Of a stretch of DNA of 64,000 nt, positions 17,740 to 25,483 are shown piece by piece; position 1 is the stretch's first letter, and each line of letters opens with the position of its first letter. The DNA is from UBA1361 sp041656375 (GTDB lineage Bacteria > Bacillota_I > Bacilli_A > RFN20 > CAG-826). Location of the stretch: NCBI GenBank assembly GCA_964410505.1, contig CAYPGR010000004.1, forward strand, positions 1 to 64,000, written 5' to 3'. The notes under the pieces were generated by a model that had not been told where the DNA came from, ran no database searches, and worked only from the letters and a program-made list of their open reading frames with translations. Made by a program: the position numbers and the translations under genes.

Positions 17740-19139
17740 TGGCCGAAAAAGATGAATTACAATTTGGCGCCTATGAATATGGCTTTTCAGATGAACATAC
17801 ATCCATTGCAGATACTGGGATTGGTTTAAGTGAAGAAGTCGTCCGTCAAATTTCAAAATATAAAAATGAACCTGAATGGATGTTAACGTTTCGACTTGAC
17901 GCGTTGAAATCCTTTTACAATATAAAAAATCCACCGTTTGGACCGGATTTATCGTCGATTGACTTTGATTCATATACTTATTTTAATCGGGTTGTGAGTG
18001 GGGAAACAAGGAATTGGGATGATGTACCTGAAACCATAAAAAACACCTTCCAAAAATTAGGAATTCCTGAAGCAGAACGGGAATTTTTAGCGGGGGTAGC
18101 GACCCAATATGACTCCGAAGTTGTCTATCATAATATGATTGCGGAATTTGAAGAAAAAGGCGTGATTTTTTTATCAACTGATGAAGCCTTAAAACAACAC
18201 CCTGAACTCTTTAAAAAATACTTTAGTACGGTCGTCAAACCGACTGATAATAAATATGCGGCCCTCAATGGTGCAGTGTGGTCGGGCGGTTCCTTTATTT
18301 ATGTTCCAAAAGGCGTTCAACTAGAAAAACCACTCCAAAGTTATTTTCGGATTAATGCCGTTAAAATGGGCCAATTTGAACGTACTTTAATTATTGTTGA
18401 TGAAGGGGCGATGGTCCACTATGTGGAAGGTTGCACGGCGCCAGTTTATAGTGAAGATTCTTTACATGCGGCAATCGTCGAAATTATTGTCCATAAAAAT
18501 GCAAAATGTCGCTATACCACGATTCAAAATTGGTCTAATAACATCGCAAACCTCGTCACTAAACGGGCGGATGTTTGGGAAAACGGCCAAATGGAATGGA
18601 TTGATGGCAATATTGGTAGTTTCGTCAACATGAAATACCCTTCCTGTGTTCTCCGTGGCGAAGGGGCCCGTGGAACGACCATCTCGATTGCGGTGGCAGG
18701 CAAAGGGCAACATCAAGATGCGGGCGCACGGATGATTCATTTAGCCCCCAATACATCGAGTACGATTATTTCGAAATCAGTCGTCCATAGTGGCGGCATG
18801 GCAAATTATCGCGGATTAGTGCGTCATACAAAGGACGCGATTAATTCCCAAACACATATTGAATGTGACACACTCATTCTTGACGGTCTTTCAAAGAGTG
18901 ATACGATTCCGCGTAATGAAATGCATAATAATCAGTCATTTATCGAACATGAAGCAACGGTTAGTAAAATTAGTGAAGAACAACTCTTCTACTTAATGAG
19001 CCGTGGTTTGACTGAGGAAGATGCGACCCAAATGATTATTATGGGCTTTATTGAGCCCTTCTCACGTGAGCTCCCGATGGAATATGCGGTTGAGTTAAAT
19101 CGTCTCATTAAGTTAGACATGGAAGGTTCACTTGGTTAA
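17739..19139 (+). CDS. sufB: Fe-S assembly scaffold SufB
   Basis: 466 residues, full length. Family hallmarks are the LNGAVWSGGSFIYVPKGV region (about 170), the long beta-helix, VEGCTAP (about 230; SufB cysteine) and the C-terminal EHEATVSKISEEQLFYL-SRGL segment. It forms the scaffold with SufD and SufC. The stop overlaps the mnmG start (TTAATG), so the suf operon appears to run on into the tRNA modification genes. Confidence 0.95.
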   Translation: MAEKDELQFGAYEYGFSDEHTSIADTGIGLSEEVVRQISKYKNEPEWMLTFRLDALKSFYNIKNPPFGPDLSSIDFDSYTYFNRVVSGETRNWDDVPETIKNTFQKLGIPEAEREFLAGVATQYDSEVVYHNMIAEFEEKGVIFLSTDEALKQHPELFKKYFSTVVKPTDNKYAALNGAVWSGGSFIYVPKGVQLEKPLQSYFRINAVKMGQFERTLIIVDEGAMVHYVEGCTAPVYSEDSLHAAIVEIIVHKNAKCRYTTIQNWSNNIANLVTKRADVWENGQMEWIDGNIGSFVNMKYPSCVLRGEGARGTTISIAVAGKGQHQDAGARMIHLAPNTSSTIISKSVVHSGGMANYRGLVRHTKDAINSQTHIECDTLILDGLSKSDTIPRNEMHNNQSFIEHEATVSKISEEQLFYLMSRGLTEEDATQMIIMGFIEPFSRELPMEYAVELNRLIKLDMEGSLG

Positions 19140-21019
19140 TGAAAAATAGTTACGATATTATCGTTGTCGGCGGTGGTCACGCGGGTGTTGAAGCCGCAAT
19201 GGCGGGTGCCAATATGGGGAAAGATACCCTTCTTTTAACCATGAATATTCAAAAAATCGCCAATATGCCTTGCAATCCAAATATTGGGGGAAGTGCAAAA
19301 GGGATTGTTGTGCGAGAAATCGATGCTTTAGGCGGTATGATGGGCTTATTTGCTGATCATGATCCGCTTCAAATCAAAATGCTTAATACAAGTAAAGGGC
19401 CAGGGGTCCAATGCATTCGGGCCCAAGAAGATAAGATTGGGTATCCAAAACACGTTCAAAGTGTGGTCCTAAACACCCCTAATCTTGAAGTCCATGAAGC
19501 GATGGTTTCATCTCTACTTCACAACGATAATGAAGTTTATGGCATCCTTCTTGCTGATGGTACTGAAATTAGAGCAAAGGCGGTGGTGTTAACGACAGGA
19601 ACCTATATGGAATCAACTATTCTTGTCGGCCATACTGTCAAAGAAGAAGGGCCGGAAGGTGAAAAACCCTCAAAAGGCCTTTCTCCTTATTTAGCAAAAA
19701 TGGGTTTAAAATTATTTCGTCTTAAAACCGGAACGCCGCAACGCATCAAACGGGATTCGATTGACTTTAGTAAAATGCAAGTTGAATATGGGATGGCTGG
19801 CCATTTTAATTTTTCTTATATGACGGACCGCTTTCATACCGTTGAAGAGCAAGTCATTTGTCACCTTATTTATACCGAAAAAGAAACGCATCGGATTATT
19901 AATGAGCACCTCATGGAAAGCGCGATGTATGGTGGATTTGTGCATGGTACGGGAGCTCGCTATTGCCCAAGTATTGAAGATAAAATTGTTCGTTTTAGTG
20001 ATAAGGAACGCCATCAATTATTTATTGAACCTGAATCACGTTATACCGATTCCATGTATCTTCAAGGATTTAGTACGTCAATGCCCATTCCCGTTCAAGA
20101 AAAAATGGTTCGTAGTCTGAAGGGTCTTGAAAATGCAGTCATCTTGAAATATGCTTATGCGATTGAATATGACGCGATTGACCCGCTTGAACTAAAACCA
20201 ACCCTAGAACTTAAAAAATGGTCTAATCTTTATTGTGCTGGTCAAATTATTGGCACCAGTGGATATGAAGAAGCGGCCGGTCTTGGTTTAATGGCCGGCA
20301 TTAATGCGGCCCTTAAAGTCGGCGGGAAGGAACCGCTTGTGCTTAAACGGGACGAAGCCTATATCGGGGTCATGATTGATGATCTTGTCACGAAAGGGAC
20401 CGACGAACCTTATCGTCTACTTTCAAGTCGATCAGAATATCGTCTGCTTTTAAGACATGATAATGCCGACACCCGCCTAACGGAAATTGGGCGTCGGATT
20501 GGTCTTGTAAAAGATGACCGTTACGAACGATTTACCAAAAGTCAAAGTGCGATTAATGCGCTAACGGCAATCTTAGAAAAAACCCAAGTTGGGGCAAAAA
20601 AAGATGTGATTGCTTTTCTTGAACAAGCGGGTTATCCAAATTACAATGGCGGTCTAACTGCCGCCGAACTCATCAAACGGCCTAACATTACCCTCAACGA
20701 CATGATGGCTTTTCTCCCTGAAATTGATTTTTCTATCTTAAATCCAAACGATCTTTTTCAACTTGAAACCGATATCAAATATGAAGGCTACATTGCCAAA
20801 CAACAACAGGAAGCAAAACGACTTCATAAGCTTGAAGAAGTCGCCATTCCTGAATCATTTATTTATGAACATCTTGATGGATTACGGATTGAAGCCCGGC
20901 AAAAGCTGGCTAAAGTCAAGCCATTAACGATTGGCCAAGCAAAGCGAATTAGTGGTGTTAATCCAAACGATATTATTATTTTGATGACTTATTTACGCCG
21001 GTATAAAGAAAATGCCTAA
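19139..21019 (+). CDS. mnmG: tRNA U34 carboxymethylaminomethyl modification enzyme MnmG
   Basis: 626 residues. The FAD-binding motif GGGHAGVEAA is at the N-terminus; PCNPNIGGSAKG, GTGARYCPSIEDK and the C-terminal SGVNPNDI motif are also typical. With MnmE it modifies the wobble uridine of several tRNAs in the cytoplasm. mnmE is not beside it here. It is followed with an 8-base overlap by rsmG, the usual order near the replication origin in Firmicutes. Confidence 0.95.
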   Translation: MKNSYDIIVVGGGHAGVEAAMAGANMGKDTLLLTMNIQKIANMPCNPNIGGSAKGIVVREIDALGGMMGLFADHDPLQIKMLNTSKGPGVQCIRAQEDKIGYPKHVQSVVLNTPNLEVHEAMVSSLLHNDNEVYGILLADGTEIRAKAVVLTTGTYMESTILVGHTVKEEGPEGEKPSKGLSPYLAKMGLKLFRLKTGTPQRIKRDSIDFSKMQVEYGMAGHFNFSYMTDRFHTVEEQVICHLIYTEKETHRIINEHLMESAMYGGFVHGTGARYCPSIEDKIVRFSDKERHQLFIEPESRYTDSMYLQGFSTSMPIPVQEKMVRSLKGLENAVILKYAYAIEYDAIDPLELKPTLELKKWSNLYCAGQIIGTSGYEEAAGLGLMAGINAALKVGGKEPLVLKRDEAYIGVMIDDLVTKGTDEPYRLLSSRSEYRLLLRHDNADTRLTEIGRRIGLVKDDRYERFTKSQSAINALTAILEKTQVGAKKDVIAFLEQAGYPNYNGGLTAAELIKRPNITLNDMMAFLPEIDFSILNPNDLFQLETDIKYEGYIAKQQQEAKRLHKLEEVAIPESFIYEHLDGLRIEARQKLAKVKPLTIGQAKRISGVNPNDIIILMTYLRRYKENA

Positions 21020-21713
21020 TCTTCTTTTAACTTATTTAAATGAACATTTTGGTGAAGATTTAGCCAAAAGTCTTTTTCCTCAATTCCAACGCTATGCGCA
21101 ACTTCTCGAAGCACAGAGTAAAATCCATAATTTAACGGCCATCGCACCTGAAGAATATGATGAAAAACATTTTCTTGATTCGCTTCTTTTGATGGAGACT
21201 TACCCTTTTCAAGATGAAAAAATAATCGATGTCGGTACTGGCGCCGGATTTCCGGGGCTTGTTTTGGCGATTGCGTTTCCAAAGCTTTACGTCACGCTTC
21301 TTGAGCCTACTCGCAAACGGTGCGACTTCCTTACGATTGTGGTGGAAGAGTTAAAACTAAGTAATGTAACAATTGTTAATGAACGGGCGGAAGATTATGT
21401 AAAACAGGCGCGTGAGACCTTTGATTTAGCAACGTCAAGAGCGGTTGCCAATTTATCGATTATCCTCGAATTAAGTACACCACTTGTTAAAAAAGGGGGC
21501 AGTGTCCTTGTCATGAAGGGTAAAAACTTCCATGAAGAACTTCAAGAGGCGCAACATGCCATTAGCGTCCTGAAGTTAGAACAATCAACAACAAAGATGC
21601 ATCATCTGCCAACTGACGAATCGATGCGGGTGAATGCAAGGTTTATAAAAAAAGAGATCACAAACATGAAATATCCTCGGGCCTACGGTCAAATAAAGAA
21701 GAACCCATTATAG
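21012..21713 (+). CDS. rsmG: 16S rRNA m7G527 methyltransferase RsmG
   Basis: 233 residues. The SAM-binding motif is VGTGAGFPGLVLAIAFP (about residue 75) and KKGGSVLVMKGK is near residue 160. It methylates G527 of 16S rRNA. It is coupled to mnmG by overlap. The stop codon lies inside the terminator hairpin that follows. Confidence 0.95.
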   Translation: MPNLLLTYLNEHFGEDLAKSLFPQFQRYAQLLEAQSKIHNLTAIAPEEYDEKHFLDSLLLMETYPFQDEKIIDVGTGAGFPGLVLAIAFPKLYVTLLEPTRKRCDFLTIVVEELKLSNVTIVNERAEDYVKQARETFDLATSRAVANLSIILELSTPLVKKGGSVLVMKGKNFHEELQEAQHAISVLKLEQSTTKMHHLPTDESMRVNARFIKKEITNMKYPRAYGQIKKNPL

Positions 21714-21722
21714 GGTTTTTTT
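21700..21722 (+). terminator. Short terminator overlapping the end of rsmG
   Basis: AAGAACCC pairs with GGGTTTTT (with a G-T pair), followed by T residues. The parA -10 box begins directly after it. Confidence 0.6.
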
Positions 21723-21730
21723 GTTATAAT
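21722..21730 (+). promoter_or_regulatory. Extended -10 promoter for parA-parB
   Basis: TG-T-TATAAT with TATAAT at 21725-21730, then GGGAG before the parA start. The -35 region is only the T run of the terminator. Confidence 0.6.
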
Positions 21731-21745
21731 GTACGGGAGTAAAAT

Positions 21746-22525
21746 ATGACCAAAATTATTGCAATTGCTAACCAAAAAGGTGGTGTTGGAAAAACAACGA
21801 CTGCTATTAATCTGAGTGCCTCTTTTGCGCACTTTGGTCGTAAGGTTTTGCTCATCGATATGGACCCGCAAGGTAATTCGAGTCGCGGTCTAGGTCTTGA
21901 TCCAACAAATGTTAAATATACGATCTACCATAATTTCTTTAAGGGAATCAATATTAACAAAACCATTTATAAAACCCCCCTTAAAAATTTAGATGTCATT
22001 GGTGCCAATTTATTGCTCGCCCGTACGGATGTCGAAATCACAACTATTCCGCAACACCCTTTTACGGTATTGAAATCAAAAATTAAAGAACTTGATCGCA
22101 GTTATGATTATATCTTTATTGATTGCCCACCATCGCTTGGCCTTTTAAGTACGAATGCGCTGGTGGCGGCCAATAGTGTCATCATTCCTGTTCAATGTGA
22201 GTATTTTGCCTTAGAAGCCGTCGCGCAAGTTTTAGCCACCATTAAACAAGTCCAAACGTCCCATAACGATCATCTGAAAATTGAAGGGTTTTTACTCACA
22301 ATGTACGATGAACGGACCCGGCTAGGGATTGAAATTAGCCAACAAATCAGAGGTTTATTTAAAGAATCGACCTTTATGACACCGATTCCTCGGAATATTG
22401 CCCTCGCAGAAGCGAGCGCAAAAATGCTCCCGACGATTCTTTACAAACCAAGTTCAAAAGGTTCACTAGCCTATTTAAATGTTGCTAAGGAAATTATTGA
22501 AAATGAAGAAAGAATCGAAGAATAA
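21746..22525 (+). CDS. parA: Chromosome partitioning ATPase ParA (Soj)
   Basis: 259 residues. It has the deviant Walker A KGGVGKTT (residues 11-18), DMDPQGN (about 38) and the YIFIDCPPSLG motif (about 118). With ParB it helps origin segregation and regulates replication initiation; it binds DNA and the membrane side of the nucleoid as an ATP dimer. Its position directly after mnmG-rsmG is the conserved origin-proximal arrangement of Firmicutes, although no dnaA or origin appears in this window. It overlaps parB by 23 bases. Confidence 0.95.
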   Translation: MTKIIAIANQKGGVGKTTTAINLSASFAHFGRKVLLIDMDPQGNSSRGLGLDPTNVKYTIYHNFFKGININKTIYKTPLKNLDVIGANLLLARTDVEITTIPQHPFTVLKSKIKELDRSYDYIFIDCPPSLGLLSTNALVAANSVIIPVQCEYFALEAVAQVLATIKQVQTSHNDHLKIEGFLLTMYDERTRLGIEISQQIRGLFKESTFMTPIPRNIALAEASAKMLPTILYKPSSKGSLAYLNVAKEIIENEERIEE

Positions 22526-23309
22526 ATTACTTAACGAACATTTAAGTTCCCTTATTTCCAAATATTCTCAAAGTAATGTTTTGGATGAACTGGCTAAAGC
22601 ACATGGCAATTTACCTATTCAAGCGTTGAAAATAGAAGAAATTCTTGACAATCAATTTGTTAAAAAAGTGACTTTGCCCCCATTTAAACTTAAAATATTT
22701 ATTGAAAACTACCAACATAATATTTTATTAGAACCACTCGTCGTAAGAGCTAAAGGCGATAAATATGAAGTCATTATTGGCCGAAAACGATTAGCGGCTG
22801 CCCGTCTTGCGAAACTACCGGAAATTCCGGTTATTATCATGAATTACAATGATGAAGAAACACTTCTCATTCTTTTGGCAAAAGTAAGAGATGCCCAAGG
22901 AAGTGGTGTCCTGGAATTAGCCTACATCTTTGATCACCTACACAAACAATATGGTTATTCACACCAAAGCCTAGCTAAGTTAGCGATGACGAGTCGGTCG
23001 CAAGTGACTAATATACTGCGTCTTTTAAAACTAAGTCAACCGCTTTTAAAGGCCCTCAATTATGAAGAACTCTCATTTGGTCATGCGCGGGCATTAATTA
23101 CAGTCTCGGAAGAAAATGCCCTTAGTTATTTAAGACTCATTACTGAAAATAAACTTTCGGTTCGCGAGATAGAAACCCTCCTTAAAGCGCCCAATGAATT
23201 GGGTGTGACAGATCAAGAATACTTCTATATCAAACATAAAAACAAAGTGACGATTATCTTCAAGGACGAAATGATGGCAAATCAATTTATCCAAAAAAAA
23301 CTCAAATAA
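22503..23309 (+). CDS. parB: ParB-family protein (Spo0J-like), divergent
   Basis: 268 residues from the ATG at 22503 (with AAGGAA upstream). A longer reading from 22479 lies within parA. The N-terminal CTPase fold is recognisable (LLEPLVVR, then GRKRLAAARLAKLPEIPVII), followed by an HTH domain (YSHQSLAKLAMTSRSQVTNILRL) and a linker region with FGHARALI. The usual GERRxRA box reads GRKRLAA and the ENxQR box reads AKVRD, so the nucleotide-binding motifs are altered. The role is inferred from gene order and fold: it binds parS and loads SMC. Confidence 0.8.
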   Translation: MKKESKNKLLNEHLSSLISKYSQSNVLDELAKAHGNLPIQALKIEEILDNQFVKKVTLPPFKLKIFIENYQHNILLEPLVVRAKGDKYEVIIGRKRLAAARLAKLPEIPVIIMNYNDEETLLILLAKVRDAQGSGVLELAYIFDHLHKQYGYSHQSLAKLAMTSRSQVTNILRLLKLSQPLLKALNYEELSFGHARALITVSEENALSYLRLITENKLSVREIETLLKAPNELGVTDQEYFYIKHKNKVTIIFKDEMMANQFIQKKLK

Positions 23310-23318
23310 TTATATATG

Positions 23319-23347
23319 TTGAAAAAAATACCGATTACGATTATAAT
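23319..23347 (+). promoter_or_regulatory. Sigma-A promoter of riboflavin transporter gene
   Basis: TTGAAA (23319-23324) and TATAAT (23342-23347) are separated by 17 bases, close to consensus. Transcription would begin about 23354, at the 5' edge of the FMN aptamer. Confidence 0.75.
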
Positions 23348-23350
23348 GGA

Positions 23351-23456
23351 ATTACTTCAGGGCGGGGTGTAAGTCCCCACCGGCGGTATACCCCGCGAGC
23401 GCAAGCTGAACTAGTGAGATTCTAGTGGCGACAGTTATAGTCTGGATGGGAGAAGA
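23351..23456 (+). ncRNA. FMN riboswitch (RFN element)
   Basis: The conserved core is unmistakable: GGGTGTAAGTCCCCACCGGC, then GCGAGC, a variable hairpin and AGTCTGGATGGGAGAAGA. CTTC and GAAG close stem P1. The following CCTTTC (about 23457) can pair with GAAAAGG just before the ribU start, so the switch probably hides the ribosome site when FMN is bound. It controls the riboflavin transporter gene downstream. Confidence 0.95.
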
Positions 23457-23493
23457 CCTTTCTTTATAGGCGCTCTGAAAAGGGGGCCTTTTT

Positions 23494-24129
23494 ATGAACA
23501 AAAATGTATTAGAACAATCACCAATTGAATCCAAGGAAAAAGAACCGATTTCACGGCGCCAATCTAAGAGAAGACAAACTACCATTATTGTTGGGACAGC
23601 TATCTTTGCGGCGATTTCCGTTTTACTATATATTGCCAAAGTACCGCCCTTTATTTTTCCAATTTTCCCACCTCCATTTGATTTTTTAGAAATCAATTTT
23701 AGTGAAGTGCCAGCAATGATTGCCGGCTTTGCGTATGGACCACTAAGTGGATTCATGGTGTTAGTTATTCGCTTTCTTGTTAAATTACCTTTAACTTCGA
23801 CTGCCATGATTGGTGAAGTAGCCGATATTATTTATTCATCGAGTTTCGTCTTAACAGCAACGATTATCTATAAATATCGGCGGACCTTTAAGGGGGTTTT
23901 ATTAGGATTAAGTATCGCCTTTTTCGTTCAAGTGATCGTGAGTGCGGCCGCAAACTACTTTGTGATTTATGATATGTATAATGTGCTATTTGGTGGCCAC
24001 CTCCCATTTAATGCCAAACAATTTATTGTTTATGTAATCCCCTTTAACATGATTAAAAACTTAATTATTGCGACGTTGACGCTTCTCGTATATAAGCGGA
24101 TTTCTAAATTTATTAGAGGTTTCTATTAA
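23494..24129 (+). CDS. ribU: Riboflavin ECF transporter S-component RibU
   Basis: A 211-residue membrane protein with about six helices from residue 28 on. The family pattern after the first helix is present: a long hydrophobic run with PPF-FPIFPPPFDF, then EINFSEVPAMIAGFAYGP. The substrate is assigned from this pattern and from the FMN riboswitch directly upstream. S-components bind riboflavin and work with a shared ECF energising module, which is not in this window. The presence of this importer suggests dependence on external riboflavin, but biosynthesis genes could lie elsewhere. Confidence 0.92.
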   Translation: MNKNVLEQSPIESKEKEPISRRQSKRRQTTIIVGTAIFAAISVLLYIAKVPPFIFPIFPPPFDFLEINFSEVPAMIAGFAYGPLSGFMVLVIRFLVKLPLTSTAMIGEVADIIYSSSFVLTATIIYKYRRTFKGVLLGLSIAFFVQVIVSAAANYFVIYDMYNVLFGGHLPFNAKQFIVYVIPFNMIKNLIIATLTLLVYKRISKFIRGFY

Positions 24130-24133
24130 AAGA

Positions 24134-24165
24134 AAAACGCTAGCGACTTGCTAGCGTTTTCTTTT
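24134..24165. terminator. Bidirectional terminator
   Basis: AAAACGCTAGC (24134-24144) and GCTAGCGTTTT (24150-24160) enclose a 5-base loop, followed by CTTTTT. It is shared by ribU (+) and the ferredoxin gene (-). Confidence 0.9.
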
Positions 24166-24182
24166 TCAAATGGTTGATAAGT

Positions 24183-24377
24183 TTATTCAACTTTGATCGC
24201 GCCGGTTGGGCATGATGCTTCCGCTTCAAGGGCGGCATCGACTAGATCGGCAGGAACAGTATCTGTAAGCGTCTTCATTTTTCCGTCATCATCCCAATCA
24301 AATACTTGTGGGCAAATGGAATTGCAAACACCGCAGCTAATGCATAAATCTTTATCAAGTGTAACTTTACGTGGCAT
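24183..24377 (-). CDS. Single-cluster [4Fe-4S] ferredoxin
   Basis: A 64-residue acidic protein. Cysteines 12, 15 and 18 (CISCGVC) plus Cys56 (SCPTG) are the cluster ligands; Cys22 occupies the position that is a non-ligand or disulfide Cys in related proteins. The start at 24377 has AGGAGG upstream; the longer reading from 24428 lacks one. It is a low-potential electron carrier in the cytoplasm; its partner is not evident from the context. Confidence 0.92.
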   Translation of the reverse strand: MPRKVTLDKDLCISCGVCNSICPQVFDWDDDGKMKTLTDTVPADLVDAALEAEASCPTGAIKVE

Positions 24378-24491
24378 GTTAAACCTCCTAATATAAGTAA
24401 TTATAACCATTTGAACGGGGCAATTCAATTCATATTAGAAAGAGAATAATTCTAAAGGGTTACCCGAGTAATTTGTGCTTATTTATATTAT

Positions 24492-24497
24492 TATAAA
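24492..24497 (+). promoter_or_regulatory. -10 box 6 bases before the gene at 24504
   Basis: TATAAA is followed by six bases and then ATG, with no ribosome site. The predicted transcript is leaderless or nearly so. An overlapping TATTAT (24486-24491) is an alternative -10. Confidence 0.4.
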
Positions 24498-24503
24498 TAG
24501 AGT

Positions 24504-24818
24504 ATGGCACGGAAAGAACAAATGCAAACCCGAGTTGATTATTGGCGTGATTATCGGCAAACGATAAAAACGAGTTTTGCCCGTTCCCAAAAGCCAGAAA
24601 AAAAGCCTAAAGTCGTGCAAAAACCGGTCCTTGTGGAAGAAGAAAAAAAGCCTTCGGTTATGCGTGCGGAAGCTTTACTTAACGAATATGAAAAGAAGAG
24701 TGGTGTTGAAGAAGAATCAAAAAGAGAACCAAACGGGTTACTCTTTGGTCTTGCAATCGTGGTGCTTCTTTTAATTATCGCCGGTGTAATATTCATGATT
24801 TGGAGGTATCAATTATGA
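24504..24818 (+). CDS. Unknown protein with C-terminal membrane anchor, upstream of cmk
   Basis: 104 residues, and I do not recognise it. It has a basic N-terminus rich in Arg, Lys and Gln, an acidic/lysine-rich middle (about 32-72) that is probably disordered or coiled, and one clear membrane helix near residues 77-99 ending a few residues before the C-terminus. This is a tail-anchored architecture with the charged part in the cytoplasm. The end overlaps the cmk start by 4 bases, and the cmk ribosome site GGAGG lies in its last codons, so cmk translation probably depends on it. Confidence 0.7.
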   Translation: MARKEQMQTRVDYWRDYRQTIKTSFARSQKPEKKPKVVQKPVLVEEEKKPSVMRAEALLNEYEKKSGVEEESKREPNGLLFGLAIVVLLLIIAGVIFMIWRYQL

Positions 24819-25483
24819 AAAATATAGCCATTGCCATCGATGGTCCTGCCGCAGCAGGAAAATCGACTATTGCCAAAAAAGTAGCCGCTCATTTTAATTT
24901 TGTTTATATCGATACGGGAGCGATGTATCGGGCCTTTACGTGGTATGTTTTAGAAAAAGGACTCGATCCTAAAGATGAAAATCTCGCAAATTCAGTCATC
25001 TCAGAAGTGCACATTCGCCTTTCAAGTGATGGCAAAGTTTTTGTTAATGGGATGGATGTTTCTAAAGCCATTCGCGAACCACGGGTATCAGGTAATGTTA
25101 GTTACATTGCTTCTTATCCAAAGGTCCGCATTTTCTTAACTGAACAACAACGAGAACTTGCGAAAGAGGTCAGTGTGGTGATGGATGGCCGTGATATCGG
25201 CACCTTCGTTTTACCGCATGCGGATGTCAAAATATTTCAAACCGCTTCAGTCGCTATCCGGGCGAAGCGTCGCTTTTTGGAAAATGAACAAAAAGGAATT
25301 AAAACGAGCCTTGAAGAAATCGAAAAAGAACTTGCTATGCGGGATCATATTGATTCGACGCGGGCGATGGCCCCTCTTCGTCAAGCAGAAGATGCCATTA
25401 TTTTAGATACCGATTATCTATCGATTGATGAGGTTGTTGATGTCATCATCAAAATTGTAAATAACAAGATTGGAGTCAGATAA
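24815..25483 (+). CDS. cmk: Cytidylate kinase
   Basis: 222 residues from the ATG at 24815, which has GGAGG 9 bases upstream. The P-loop is GPAAAGKST, followed by YIDTGAMYRAFT and, near residue 125, DGRDIGTFVLP, all diagnostic of bacterial CMP kinase. It phosphorylates CMP and dCMP in pyrimidine nucleotide recycling. The cmk-der-gpsA-hup order matches B. subtilis, except that rpsA-like and spoIVA genes are absent. The stop overlaps the der start (TAATG). Confidence 0.95.
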   Translation: MKNIAIAIDGPAAAGKSTIAKKVAAHFNFVYIDTGAMYRAFTWYVLEKGLDPKDENLANSVISEVHIRLSSDGKVFVNGMDVSKAIREPRVSGNVSYIASYPKVRIFLTEQQRELAKEVSVVMDGRDIGTFVLPHADVKIFQTASVAIRAKRRFLENEQKGIKTSLEEIEKELAMRDHIDSTRAMAPLRQAEDAIILDTDYLSIDEVVDVIIKIVNNKIGVR

